From Clostridiales bacterium (lineage in GTDB: Bacteria; Bacillota; Clostridia; Lachnospirales; WQUN01): a DNA stretch of 33,017 nt. The stretch is taken from the NCBI GenBank assembly GCA_031282635.1, contig JAITDJ010000235.1, positions 1 to 33,017 on the forward strand, read 5' to 3'. Position 1 is the stretch's first letter. Each line of letters starts with the position of its first letter. Positions 1 to 9,908 of this stretch are shown piece by piece. The translations under genes were made by a program, and so were the position numbers. Under the pieces are notes generated by a model. That model made no database searches and was not told the origin of the DNA. It worked only from the letters and a program-made list of their open reading frames with translations.

Positions 1-3000
1 ACACTCCCGCTTCGCGTTAATGTAGTCAGCGCTCTGTACAACAAGATTCCTAGTCCTTCGGGCTCTACTCTTGTTTGGAGGTCCGATACGCCCGCTATCG
101 CCACGGTAAACGCTTCGGGCACGGTTACGGGCGTCAGTGATGGAATCGCTGAAATCACAGTAAGCGTCACCGCGAATAATGTAACCCGCTCGGCCACAGT
201 TAACATAAAAGTCGGAACCCTGAAAGCCGAGTTCCTGCAGCCGAGTATAAACTATAAACAGCTTACTGTGTTAAGCGTTCACGGATCAAACCGGATAGCT
301 AATGTTACAGCCGATTTATCCGCAATCGGCGGAAGTGACAGGGAAATTTTCCACTATGTACCCGGTAAAAATGAATTGACCGTAGGGCTCGCCGGCAGTG
401 ATTTCGGGCCTCTCACAAGTCGAACTGTGAATATTCCGGTTACTGTGACGCTTACCGACAATACGAGCAGAAATTTAACGGCCGCGCTGGAAATAGTTCC
501 CTACCAGACTTCCACGTTTGACTGGGACGAAGCCCGTATTTACTTCCTGCTGACAGATAGATTCGCCGGGCAGGATAAGCAAAATATTTACACCGGTCAG
601 ATTACGCCGTCTGACGAAACGTATACGTCGGGTACTATCGGTTTGAACCAATATCATGGCGGCGATATCGCCGGTTTGACTGCCAAGATACCATACCTGA
701 AAGATTTGGGCGTTAATACGGTCTGGATCACGCCGATTGTGGACAATATTGAATTTGACGTCGGCGGCGCTGTTAAAGATTCTTTCGGCTACGCGGGTTA
801 TTGGGCCAAAACATTCGAGGAACGCCTGAATTCGGCGCTGGAAGCGCAGCTGGGTTCCAAAGACGACTTGAGTTCGCTGATAACCGCCCTTCATAGCAAC
901 GGTATGAAGTTAATGGTGGATATTGTTATCAACCACGCCGGCTACGGAATGGATCAGGTTTGGGAACCCAACTGGGATACTGATGACAACGCGGCCTTAA
1001 GACCGACTATCGATCAAATGGGTGAATTTATACTGCCAGACGGCAGTTCCATGTTCAGAAGTATCGCAGAAGACAACGCCGACGGCGACAACCGGATCAA
1101 GTCCAGGCTTGTGGGGCTTCCCGATTTCAAGACGGAAAACTGGTACGTGCGCGACATGCTTGCCAAATGGCAGACTAAATGGACGACCAAATATGACATT
1201 GATTATTTCAGGGTAGACACCGTTAAGCATGTGGATAATGATACGTGGCGCGCGCTTAAAAACGCCGTTGTATCGAATAATCCAGACTTTAAGATGATAG
1301 GCGAACTGTACGCGGGTTCTGTGGACATTAAAGGCGCGGGTAATGAAGACGGCGGAACTTCGGAAGATTATCTCGCTATAGATCAGTTGGATTCACTGCT
1401 GGATTTTGATTTCAAGAATATCGCGCTGGGCTTTGTTACATGGAAGTCGCTGAAGACTATACAAGTCGCGAATGGCACAGAACAAATAAAGATTGAAAAT
1501 AGCGCTGGATCAAAAGTTAATGTTTCCGACATTATAGATGCTTTAAAACACAGAGAAGCATTTTTGGAGGCTAACCCTCTGTTAAGCATGGGTCAATTTT
1601 TATCCAGCCACGACGAGGACGGCTTCCTTACCAGGTTTGCTCCTGGCACCGCGGCGAAAGATAAACACTCCGAATTTATGAACGCGGCTTCGCTGTTAGT
1701 AACGTCCATGGGCCAGCCGGTCATATATTACGGCGAGGAATTAGGACAGTTCGGCAAGTATTCCAATAACAGCGCATCCAAATTTGACGACAACCGGTAT
1801 GATTTTAACTGGACCGCGCAAGGGGAAAACCCGATGATGCTGCAGCATTATAAAGCGCTGCTTAACTCGAGAGCGGATTACTCCAAAGCGTTTTCGAGGG
1901 GAGAAAGGCTGTATAATACGGATTACGGCAAGTATGTGAAGGACGGTGGAAGCGTACTTTCCTTTACGGCTGAGTACGATAATAATACCCCTGATGACAC
2001 GTCGGATGACGAAATTGTACTGGTCGCGATAAATCGCAGTGATGTGGAGCAGCCTATTAATTTTGACGGTACGCCGTTTGACGCCGGTTCCGCGCTGAAA
2101 GACATGTATGGGGAAAAAAGAGCTTCCTACGGCAATTATACGGCTAAAGGCGATTTGATTGTTGGAGCGGACGGCAATATTTCAGAAATTATCGTTCCGA
2201 AGAAATCCGATGGCGGAACCGTAATATATGTCTTAACAGATACCCTTAAGATAAAGGAAAAAGAATATATCCAGGTTAATAAGAGCGCTGATTATTCCGC
2301 GTGGAACGTATCTCGTACCGGCGGCGCTGAAACGGAAGTTACAGACGCCGCGTGGTCGATAGTCGCGCCGGCTTCATCAGGCGACTACGCATGGAGCCTT
2401 ACGCCAGAAGCAGATGTCGATATACTCCGACGGATTGACACAGTGACGAATACTTCTGTTGAAGCCGGAAAAATTAATAAATCGACAGGATTGTTTACTG
2501 CCGGTGAAATTCCTGGCCTGGAATTAACAATTACAGCGCAAAAAGGCGTACAACAAGCGGAATTCATAATTACAACTGTTGATTTGGAGATAGACGGCGA
2601 CAAAGTGCTGGCCGTAGATGATACCGGCGTTCATACTTATAATAAAAAAATAAAAACTTCTCAAACGATCCTCGATAGTTTGATGAGTAAAGCTGATGCG
2701 AGTGATTTGGATAGTAACGGCGACACAACTGAGAAACTCTATATCTTTAAATGGGAAATAACCGATGGCGACAGCATGGCCGAAATTGATTCGGAGACTG
2801 GAGAGCTTAAGCTCAAAGCCGGCGCCTCGCCCGGAACGGTGAACATCAAGGTTTCGATTCAGACGAATGTGACATCTGTATCACCGAATAAGCCGTTGGT
2901 GGATTATTCCGATATTTATGCGGAGTATACAATCAGCGTGTCTCCGTCCCAGTCAGAGAACACAGATATAAAAAGCGTAACGGTGGCGGATATCCCTGCT

Positions 3001-4203
3001 ACCCGTGTCGGGGATAACCAGTACAAGGTAACAGTACCGGCGGGAACTTCTGTGTCCGCGGGTTCTTTCACAGTTGCTTTGAAAGATACAAATGCGACCG
3101 TCGGCGCGGTAGAATACACCGCAGGCGATAACGGCGGCACGGGCGTCTTTAAAATAACAGCGCAAAACGGCCATACGGCGACCTACGCGGTAAATGTTAC
3201 CATCGCGCCGCAAGAAGGCGTAAAAACTACCAAACTTGCTCTGGCGCCGGACAGCGGATATACCATAGACGTGGTCAGAGGCTATCCGCAGCGGTTTGTG
3301 GTAACGATGACACCGGAATTTGAGAGTTTGACAAACTCTTATCTGTTCTGGACTTTAACCCTGAGCGGAGCGGAAACGGACATAGCGGATGTGGAATGGG
3401 ATCCGGACGGACGCGCCGCCGTTGTGACATCCAATATAATTAGTGGCAGCAAAAATGTGACGCTGCGCGTGAGAGATAGTGTAAGCAATAAAACGGCGGC
3501 TATTGTATTACACATCATAAGCGCGTCGGAAGTTGAAGAAGACACTTATAAAGTCCTCCCGGCAGGAGTGTCTATCAATCGGGATGGGGATCCGGTTGTA
3601 GGCGTCAGCACATTCAAGGCGGAGACTATTTATCCGATTAATACGCCCGAGGGCTTCCAGGCAGCGCCGCAGTTCGAATGGAAAACCACCCTCGGAGGCG
3701 ACGAAGAGGCCGCGAAGAAGGTCGCTGAGCTAGAAAACGCTGATACGGAGGAAGTCACTGTAACATCCAAGTTGGAAAGCGGCAGCAAAAACCTGACTCT
3801 TCGCCTGCGTGAACTGCTGACAGACAAAGTCGTGTCAATTGTAATACACATTCTAGGCGGTATACTGAATGAAGATGGGGCTGCTAAAATCCCGCCGACT
3901 GGTATAGCCTCCATTGAGCGTAACGAGGATACGCAGAATGGATTGCAATCATACACCGCCATATCATCCTATCCGGATCTTACGCCTGAAGGCGCTAAAA
4001 TGGCGCCATCGTATACCTGGAGTATTACAATCAGCAATGCGCTGGCTCCAGAAAATATCGTGACACTTGAAAACGAGAATGCGGATACTGTAATCGTTCA
4101 TTCACATATAACCAGCGGCACTAAAAAAGCAACATTACGTGTAACAGACTCCGTGAGCGGAAAAAGCAAATCTACTGTTATTACGCTTACTCCGGCCAGC
4201 TAA
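1..4203 (+). CDS. GH13 alpha-amylase-family glycosidase with N-terminal BIG2-like and C-terminal Ig/cadherin-like repeat domains (5' end outside window)
   Basis: Frame 1 is open from base 1 (TLPLRVNVVSALYNKIPSPSGSTLVWRSDTPAIATVNASGTVTGVSDGIAEITVSV = BIG2-like), so the listed start at 268 (GTG) is internal. GH13 motifs: DARIYFLLTDRF-like N-term, GVNTVWITPI, DIVINHAG, DYFRVDTVKHV (nucleophile Asp), MIGELYAG (acid/base Glu), LSSHDEDGFL. Confidence 0.9.
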   Translation, partial: TLPLRVNVVSALYNKIPSPSGSTLVWRSDTPAIATVNASGTVTGVSDGIAEITVSVTANNVTRSATVNIKVGTLKAEFLQPSINYKQLTVLSVHGSNRIANVTADLSAIGGSDREIFHYVPGKNELTVGLAGSDFGPLTSRTVNIPVTVTLTDNTSRNLTAALEIVPYQTSTFDWDEARIYFLLTDRFAGQDKQNIYTGQITPSDETYTSGTIGLNQYHGGDIAGLTAKIPYLKDLGVNTVWITPIVDNIEFDVGGAVKDSFGYAGYWAKTFEERLNSALEAQLGSKDDLSSLITALHSNGMKLMVDIVINHAGYGMDQVWEPNWDTDDNAALRPTIDQMGEFILPDGSSMFRSIAEDNADGDNRIKSRLVGLPDFKTENWYVRDMLAKWQTKWTTKYDIDYFRVDTVKHVDNDTWRALKNAVVSNNPDFKMIGELYAGSVDIKGAGNEDGGTSEDYLAIDQLDSLLDFDFKNIALGFVTWKSLKTIQVANGTEQIKIENSAGSKVNVSDIIDALKHREAFLEANPLLSMGQFLSSHDEDGFLTRFAPGTAAKDKHSEFMNAASLLVTSMGQPVIYYGEELGQFGKYSNNSASKFDDNRYDFNWTAQGENPMMLQHYKALLNSRADYSKAFSRGERLYNTDYGKYVKDGGSVLSFTAEYDNNTPDDTSDDEIVLVAINRSDVEQPINFDGTPFDAGSALKDMYGEKRASYGNYTAKGDLIVGADGNISEIIVPKKSDGGTVIYVLTDTLKIKEKEYIQVNKSADYSAWNVSRTGGAETEVTDAAWSIVAPASSGDYAWSLTPEADVDILRRIDTVTNTSVEAGKINKSTGLFTAGEIPGLELTITAQKGVQQAEFIITTVDLEIDGDKVLAVDDTGVHTYNKKIKTSQTILDSLMSKADASDLDSNGDTTEKLYIFKWEITDGDSMAEIDSETGELKLKAGASPGTVNIKVSIQTNVTSVSPNKPLVDYSDIYAEYTISVSPSQSENTDIKSVTVADIPATRVGDNQYKVTVPAGTSVSAGSFTVALKDTNATVGAVEYTAGDNGGTGVFKITAQNGHTATYAVNVTIAPQEGVKTTKLALAPDSGYTIDVVRGYPQRFVVTMTPEFESLTNSYLFWTLTLSGAETDIADVEWDPDGRAAVVTSNIISGSKNVTLRVRDSVSNKTAAIVLHIISASEVEEDTYKVLPAGVSINRDGDPVVGVSTFKAETIYPINTPEGFQAAPQFEWKTTLGGDEEAAKKVAELENADTEEVTVTSKLESGSKNLTLRLRELLTDKVVSIVIHILGGILNEDGAAKIPPTGIASIERNEDTQNGLQSYTAISSYPDLTPEGAKMAPSYTWSITISNALAPENIVTLENENADTVIVHSHITSGTKKATLRVTDSVSGKSKSTVITLTPAS

Positions 4204-4291
4204 ACCGTTCACTCGGTTACCCGTTTGGATCTGCGGATTCAGCGTCGCAAAGAGGCCTGAGACTGAAGCGAGACCAAATCCGGGACGCCAC

Positions 4292-4329
4292 ATCCGGGCA
4301 AGGCGCTGAAATTTACGCCCTGCCCGGAT
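4292..4329 (+). promoter_or_regulatory. Stem-loop in the 5' leader of the polysaccharide operon (or non-canonical terminator)
   Basis: ATCCGGGCAAGGCG-ctgaaattta-CGCCCTGCCCGGAT: 14-bp stem with one mismatch, 21 nt before the first EPS gene; no U-tract follows (ataagagggggg). Confidence 0.5.
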
Positions 4330-4350
4330 ATAAGAGGGGGGACAGACAGC

Positions 4351-5079
4351 ATGAGAAAAACATCTGCGATAGACCTTGCATACCTGTGGAAGCATTTACG
4401 GAAAAATTGGGCGGCTGTTTTCCTTAGCGCTGTTTTCGGGTTGGGAATTGCTTTTTGTATCACCAACTGGGTAATAGATAAAAAATACGTATCTGTTATT
4501 AAGTTATATGTTTACATTTCATCTGAAGACAGTTTACGTCTTTCGGACGAGGTAAGCGCGCTCACCTACGCGCAGAGGGTTGTAAACACATATATTCAGA
4601 TGCTTCGGACATATTCGTTCTATGAACGGGTTCAGGCAGCTGCCGGGTCATCCTATACGGCGGAAGAATTGGAAGGTATGATAAGCTTTTCATCGTTGAA
4701 CGGCACAGAAATTTTTTCTGCGGCAGTAATGGCGGAAAAGCCTGAAGACGCCCGGCGGATTGCACAGGCTATAGGGGAAATTGCCCCTGGTGTTATTTCA
4801 GGCATCAAGGAAACGGGAGAACTTAAAATAGTGGATCCTCCGCGTTTAAATCTCAAACCCGTATCGCCGAACTTAAAACTCAACTTAACGCTGGGTATTA
4901 TTTCGGGCTGTGTTATATCCTTCGGATTTTTGCTTTTGAAGGATCTCACAAACGCGAGAATCCAAAGCGCGGCGGAGTTGAATGAGAAATATGGATTATT
5001 TATATTAGCGGAGATTTCCGATATCGGAAAAGCCGGCCGAAAGAAACGCGCAAGCAAGTATCGGGGGCGGAAATTATGA
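4351..5079 (+). CDS. Wzz/YveK-type chain-length determinant, tyrosine kinase modulator
   Basis: Two TM segments flanking an extracytoplasmic domain; PPRLNLKPVSPNLKLNLTLGIISGCVISF Pro-rich + TM2; directly precedes the BY-kinase. Confidence 0.85.
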   Translation: MRKTSAIDLAYLWKHLRKNWAAVFLSAVFGLGIAFCITNWVIDKKYVSVIKLYVYISSEDSLRLSDEVSALTYAQRVVNTYIQMLRTYSFYERVQAAAGSSYTAEELEGMISFSSLNGTEIFSAAVMAEKPEDARRIAQAIGEIAPGVISGIKETGELKIVDPPRLNLKPVSPNLKLNLTLGIISGCVISFGFLLLKDLTNARIQSAAELNEKYGLFILAEISDIGKAGRKKRASKYRGRKL

Positions 5080-5771
5080 TATCTATCCTGAAAAGGGAAC
5101 CCTCTCCATCTATTGAAGATAGAGCCAAAAATAGCTTCAAACCGAACTTTGAATACGAGGAAGCATATAGAACCGCGCGGACCAACCTGATGTTCTCCAT
5201 TACAAAAAACGGGTGCAAAAAGGTGGCTGTAACCAGTTCCGAAAGTGGAGAGGGAAAAACGACCACAGCCGTCAATCTTGCGTATATGCTGGCTATCCAG
5301 ACGGATACAAAAGTCTTGCTGATCGACTGTGATCTGCGGAAGTCTCAAGTCCACGAATACTTTCAATACAAAAGTTCGCCTGGCCTTGCCGATTATCTTA
5401 TAAACGCGGCTGCTCTGGACGATTTATTCCGTCATGACAACGTGTCGGGTCTCTCCGTCGTCTGTGGAGGGCGGATACCGCCGAACCCCGGCGAGATACT
5501 GTCGAGCCCGATATTTGAATCGTTCCTGACGAAGATGGAAAACCAGTATAATTATATTCTTATTGATACGCCATCAGTTAACGCTGTTACGGACGGACTG
5601 TATGTGATCAAGCTATGCGACGGAGTGGTGCTGTCCGTTGTGCAGGGGATGTCGCTGCATGACGAATTCTCCAAAAGCCTGCATATTATTAACGGTGTGG
5701 GTACAAAAGTGTTGGGCGTTGTAATGCATGGCGTTGAGAAGAAACGAAATGGCGGTTATGCTTATGCGTAA
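5076..5771 (+). CDS. CpsD/CapB family BY-type tyrosine-protein kinase
   Basis: SSESGEGKTTTAVNLAYML (Walker A), VLLIDCDLRKSQVHEYF (Walker A'), YILIDTPSV (Walker B), C-terminal GGYAYA. Confidence 0.9.
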   Translation: MISILKREPSPSIEDRAKNSFKPNFEYEEAYRTARTNLMFSITKNGCKKVAVTSSESGEGKTTTAVNLAYMLAIQTDTKVLLIDCDLRKSQVHEYFQYKSSPGLADYLINAAALDDLFRHDNVSGLSVVCGGRIPPNPGEILSSPIFESFLTKMENQYNYILIDTPSVNAVTDGLYVIKLCDGVVLSVVQGMSLHDEFSKSLHIINGVGTKVLGVVMHGVEKKRNGGYAYA

Positions 5772-6909
5772 AAACAATTCTCATATATACAAGCCTAAAA
5801 TAACACATATTGCTGAAGCATACGGCGGAGGCGTATTTGCGGTTATAGCGGACATAATAAACAGGACGCGCGAGAATTTTGACATTACCGTGCTATACGG
5901 CAGAAGGTACAGCACTCCTGATAAGTTTGAACGCTATTTCACCGGTGATGTACGTTTTGTGGGGATCGAAAACTTCACAAGAGAGATTTCAATCAAAAAG
6001 GATATAAAAGCCCTTTTGGAAATAAAAGCGCGCTTAAAGGAGATTCAACCGGATATAATACATCTGCATTCCTCAAAAGCCGGCGCTTTGGGGCGTTTTG
6101 CGAGCGGCGCAATAGGACGGGTAATATACTCCCCCCACGGTTACGCGTTTCTGGACACTGAAACGGGTGCGCTTAAGCGCTGCCTTTATAAAGCCGTCGA
6201 AAAGATCTCCGCCTTGCGGAACAGCGTAGTTGTGGCCTGTTCGGAGGGCGAGTACAGGGAGGCTGTTAAACTTAGCCCGGAAGTCCGTCTTATCAGAAAT
6301 GGCATAGATATACGCCGGCTTGGCGCTGAGGTGAAGTGCTTACCCGACAGACCTTTTAACCCCGCATGTGTAAAATTTTGTACATGCGGCCGTATAACAG
6401 CTCAGAAGAACCCATCCTGCTTTAATATGATAGCGGAGAATTTTCCAAACTATCAGTTTACATGGATAGGCGACGGTGAACTACGCGGGCTGCTTACCGC
6501 CCCTAATATCCGCATAACCGGGTGGCAAAGCCGCGAGGGCGCCTTGGAATGCATGAATGATCATGACGTATTTCTTCTGCCATCATTCTTCGAGGGCCTC
6601 CCAATAGCGCTGCTGGAAGCTATGTTCCTGAAAAAACTGTGTATTGCCAGTGATACTATCGGGACAAACGACGTTATTATAAACTTGGAAAACGGTTATT
6701 TGTGCCGCGGAATAGACAGCTACCTGGACGCCATCCGGCATATTCTCGGAGGGTCGGATGCAGAGCGTATCCGTGTCCGCGCGCATGACAGCGTGACAAA
6801 AAATTTCAACGGGGCGATTATGGCTGAATCATACTGCAATTTATACGAGGAGCTTATGCTTGGGAGCGGCGAACCGCTTTTTACTTACGGCCTGGGTAGT
6901 TCCATATGA
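5728..6909 (+). CDS. Glycosyltransferase family 1/4 (real start likely one of the ATGs at 5752-5767)
   Basis: GT-B pattern: HIAEAYGGGVFAVI, IIHLHSSKAGALGR, SPHGYAFLD, VVACSEGE, RIRNGID-like, HDVFLLPSFFEGLPIALLEAMFL. Confidence 0.85.
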   Translation: MALRRNEMAVMLMRKNNSHIYKPKITHIAEAYGGGVFAVIADIINRTRENFDITVLYGRRYSTPDKFERYFTGDVRFVGIENFTREISIKKDIKALLEIKARLKEIQPDIIHLHSSKAGALGRFASGAIGRVIYSPHGYAFLDTETGALKRCLYKAVEKISALRNSVVVACSEGEYREAVKLSPEVRLIRNGIDIRRLGAEVKCLPDRPFNPACVKFCTCGRITAQKNPSCFNMIAENFPNYQFTWIGDGELRGLLTAPNIRITGWQSREGALECMNDHDVFLLPSFFEGLPIALLEAMFLKKLCIASDTIGTNDVIINLENGYLCRGIDSYLDAIRHILGGSDAERIRVRAHDSVTKNFNGAIMAESYCNLYEELMLGSGEPLFTYGLGSSI

Positions 6910-8066
6910 AATATACATACCTGGCGGTCTGCTATTTCCATGGTAATTACGGGAGTATATTGCAAGCGTTCGCCACACAGGAATATCTTAAGAAAGTCGG
7001 AATCGCCAACCGAACGATCTGTATAGACGGTCTGCAAGGGACTATAAAGAAAAGAAAGCTCATATTCTTTTTAACGCAAATCCTGAATAAAGATGTTTAT
7101 ATGGATAAATACCCGTATTTAAAGCTTTGGCTCAAGCGTAAAACAAACGTGGCGCTGAACCGAAATATTGCCATACGCAGAAGTATATTTAGGAGCTTCA
7201 TTGAGCAAAAATTCGATTTGACGCAAGCATTTGCGAGTTTTGAAGAATTGGAACGGGCGTGCGCGCGAGACTGCCGCTCCGTCTTGGTTGGAAGCGACCA
7301 GCTTTGGCTTCCAGCCAATATTGAAGCGGATTATTATACGTTATCTTTTGTTCCTGATACAGTCAGAAAACTGGCGTACGCCACAAGTTTTGGCGTTGCG
7401 GAACTTTCAGGACGGCAAGCTCGTAAGGCGGCGTCTTTTTTGCAAAGATTTTATGCTTTAAGTGTCCGGGAATTATCCGGACAGCGGATTGTTGAACGTT
7501 TAACAGGCGCCGCTCCTCCTGTCGTATGCGATCCTGTTCTGCTTTTTTCGGCGGATGAATGGGTGCAGTACTGTCCTTTGGAACGCAAATACAAGAATAA
7601 ATATATTTTATGTTATTTGCTTGGCGTCGAAGTGAGGCATTATGAATGGGTGAAAGCATTAAGCGCTGAGACGGGCTTCCCCGTAGTAGGTTTGATCAAT
7701 CTGGACGCGTATGTGCCTGAGGCTGAGAAGATCGCAGACTTCAAGCCATATGATATCAGCCCTTTTGATTTTATAGGCCTGATCCGCAATGCTGACTATG
7801 TTTGTACCGATTCTTATCACGCCGTCGCGTTTTCTCTGCTCTTTCATAAAAAGATGTTTGTTTTTAAACGTTTCGTAAAAGATTTCGCAATGTCAACAAA
7901 TTCGCGGCTGGAGTCCCTGTCTGCGACGCTGGGTATGGGAACTTTTACCTCCTGGCAGACGCCTTTACGCCGCGCCATAGACATATCTTATGATTATGAA
8001 GCCATAGACGGCGCGTTAGCCAGGTTCAGAGAATATTCTAAATACTTTTTGCAGCGGGCGCTCTAA
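6906..8066 (+). CDS. Polysaccharide pyruvyl transferase family protein
   Basis: MKYTYLAVCYFHGNYGSILQAFATQEYLKK; CRSVLVGSDQLWLP; ADYVCTDSYHAVAFSLLFHKKMFVF, typical of PSPT. Confidence 0.85.
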   Translation: MKYTYLAVCYFHGNYGSILQAFATQEYLKKVGIANRTICIDGLQGTIKKRKLIFFLTQILNKDVYMDKYPYLKLWLKRKTNVALNRNIAIRRSIFRSFIEQKFDLTQAFASFEELERACARDCRSVLVGSDQLWLPANIEADYYTLSFVPDTVRKLAYATSFGVAELSGRQARKAASFLQRFYALSVRELSGQRIVERLTGAAPPVVCDPVLLFSADEWVQYCPLERKYKNKYILCYLLGVEVRHYEWVKALSAETGFPVVGLINLDAYVPEAEKIADFKPYDISPFDFIGLIRNADYVCTDSYHAVAFSLLFHKKMFVFKRFVKDFAMSTNSRLESLSATLGMGTFTSWQTPLRRAIDISYDYEAIDGALARFREYSKYFLQRAL

Positions 8067-8106
8067 AGCCGGAGAGTGAAATGACTATAACTAATACCGA
8101 CTGGGC

Positions 8107-9204
8107 GTGAGCATTTTGGCATTAAAAAAAGAAGTTCTGTTGACGCTTTTTTTACCTGCAGTAATAGTCGGTAAGATTGTTCGCTGGAATTTTTCAGGTA
8201 GTCTTGTAGAAAATTCTCTTGGCCATGCATACCTGAACGATATCCTGTATGGTACTCCCGGCTTCTCCATCTGGAATTTCAGCTCGTCGTTATCCGTGTC
8301 TGACAATGTTATTTTTCTCTATAAGTTTCTGACAGTATTCGGGCTAAATACATACAACGATTTTGAAGCGTTAATCAGCGTTGTTTTTAATCTGCTTCTA
8401 TTCTTCATGCTTATACGTCTGAAAAACATAATTGATCCACCGCTTCTGATTTTTTCGCTGGTATCCGTCGTATTACTGAATATGTTCGCCTTTACCTTAG
8501 CTAAAGAACCTATACAGATGCTGCTCTTTACTTCCTATTGGCATATATTACAAAATAGCGCGAGTGTGAAAAAAAGAGGCGTTCTGATTATTGCAGTTGC
8601 AATTCTCTATATTTTATTACTGCGGGCGTATTACATCCTCATGATCATATTTTTTTTGTCGCTGCAAAGCCAAACATCAATTGGGCGAGATTCTGGGCCA
8701 GGGCATTGGTTCGCCGCACTGGCGGCGACAGCCTGTATTTTCTTCTGTATCCTGAAGATATCGGCTTTGTTAGCGCCTGACGTATACTCGACGCTGCAAT
8801 ATCTAAGAAGCGCCAAACGTATTGACGCGCACTTGTGGAATACAAGCATTAAACCGTTGTTTACCGCAGGCGGAGTAACCGACATATTGCTTACGCTGGA
8901 ATTTTTCAGTGTGCTGTTCCGTCTGCTTATCCCCTTGGAACTGCTCGTGATCACTACTCGCGTGAACTGGCTGCTAAAAATTATGTTTATTATGTATCAA
9001 TTGCTCGTCACGACGAAAGTCTGCGTAAATATAAAAGAGTTCAGGCGTCTGTCGAAAGAAAAGAAGATCGCGCTGAACTTATTCTTGGCGTTTTTATTTA
9101 TGAGTTCAGTCTTTGAGCCGGATTTTGGCAGTTTTGTGAGGCATGAATCTATCTGCTTCCCAGTATTGCTGCTGGTTTTTGATAAATCCGAAAATAATAT
9201 TTAG
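8107..9204 (+). CDS. Multi-spanning membrane protein, candidate EpsG/Wzy-like polysaccharide polymerase
   Basis: GTG start; many hydrophobic segments; position within EPS operon; only unassigned integral membrane protein there besides the flippase. Confidence 0.5.
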   Translation: MSILALKKEVLLTLFLPAVIVGKIVRWNFSGSLVENSLGHAYLNDILYGTPGFSIWNFSSSLSVSDNVIFLYKFLTVFGLNTYNDFEALISVVFNLLLFFMLIRLKNIIDPPLLIFSLVSVVLLNMFAFTLAKEPIQMLLFTSYWHILQNSASVKKRGVLIIAVAILYILLLRAYYILMIIFFLSLQSQTSIGRDSGPGHWFAALAATACIFFCILKISALLAPDVYSTLQYLRSAKRIDAHLWNTSIKPLFTAGGVTDILLTLEFFSVLFRLLIPLELLVITTRVNWLLKIMFIMYQLLVTTKVCVNIKEFRRLSKEKKIALNLFLAFLFMSSVFEPDFGSFVRHESICFPVLLLVFDKSENNI

Positions 9205-9212
9205 ACAGGAAA

Positions 9213-9908
9213 GTGACCATCATGGGCGGCACAGGATATCTGTCTTCATCGGATACTCGGACGGCGGTTAAACCCACATCCGATGGATCCGACAGGGATA
9301 AGTGTGTGTATATAATGGCAAAACGTTTGTTTGACATTATTTTTTCCCTGATCTCATTGAGTTTTTTATTGCCCTTTCTTGCGACTATCGCAATTGCTAT
9401 TATAATTGATGATTTTGGCGATCCTTTTTTTATTCAGAGTCGGGTTGGCAAAAACGGCGTAATATTTAACATGATAAAATTTCGAAGTATGTACAAAAAC
9501 GCAGAAATATTACGGCTATCCTTGGAACCCCAAAATCTGATCAAAGACGGGCCGATTTTCAAGATAAAGAATGACCCCAGGGTGACGCGTGTCGGCCGTA
9601 TTCTGCGTAAGACGTCCCTGGACGAACTGCCTCAGTTTATAAATATCCTGGCCGGTTCTATGTCCGTAGTCGGACCAAGACCGCTGATCCCGGATGAGCA
9701 GGCCAAATGTACCGCCGTCGAGGCGAACCGTCTGAACATCACCCCCGGCCTGACAGGCTTGTGGCAAGTGAGCGGCAGGAATGACACTACTTTTAGGGAA
9801 ATGATGGAATTTGACTTACAGTACCTGCATGAGCGATGTTTTTTTCTAGATATAAAAATCATATGGAAGACTGTTGGCGCTGTATTACAGTCTAAGGGGG
9901 CGTACTGA
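9213..9908 (+). CDS. Undecaprenyl-phosphate sugar phosphotransferase (initiating bacterial sugar transferase, short form)
   Basis: KRLFDIIFSLISLSFLLPF, MIKFRSMYKNAE, LRKTSLDELPQFINILAGSMSVVGPRPLIPDE, ITPGLTGLWQVSGRN, SKGAY terminus. Confidence 0.93.
   Translation: MTIMGGTGYLSSSDTRTAVKPTSDGSDRDKCVYIMAKRLFDIIFSLISLSFLLPFLATIAIAIIIDDFGDPFFIQSRVGKNGVIFNMIKFRSMYKNAEILRLSLEPQNLIKDGPIFKIKNDPRVTRVGRILRKTSLDELPQFINILAGSMSVVGPRPLIPDEQAKCTAVEANRLNITPGLTGLWQVSGRNDTTFREMMEFDLQYLHERCFFLDIKIIWKTVGAVLQSKGAY

Noticed and set aside
4653-5366. 237-aa minus-strand ORF
   Set aside because: Antisense to the well-supported Wzz-like and BY-kinase genes; no recognisable motif.
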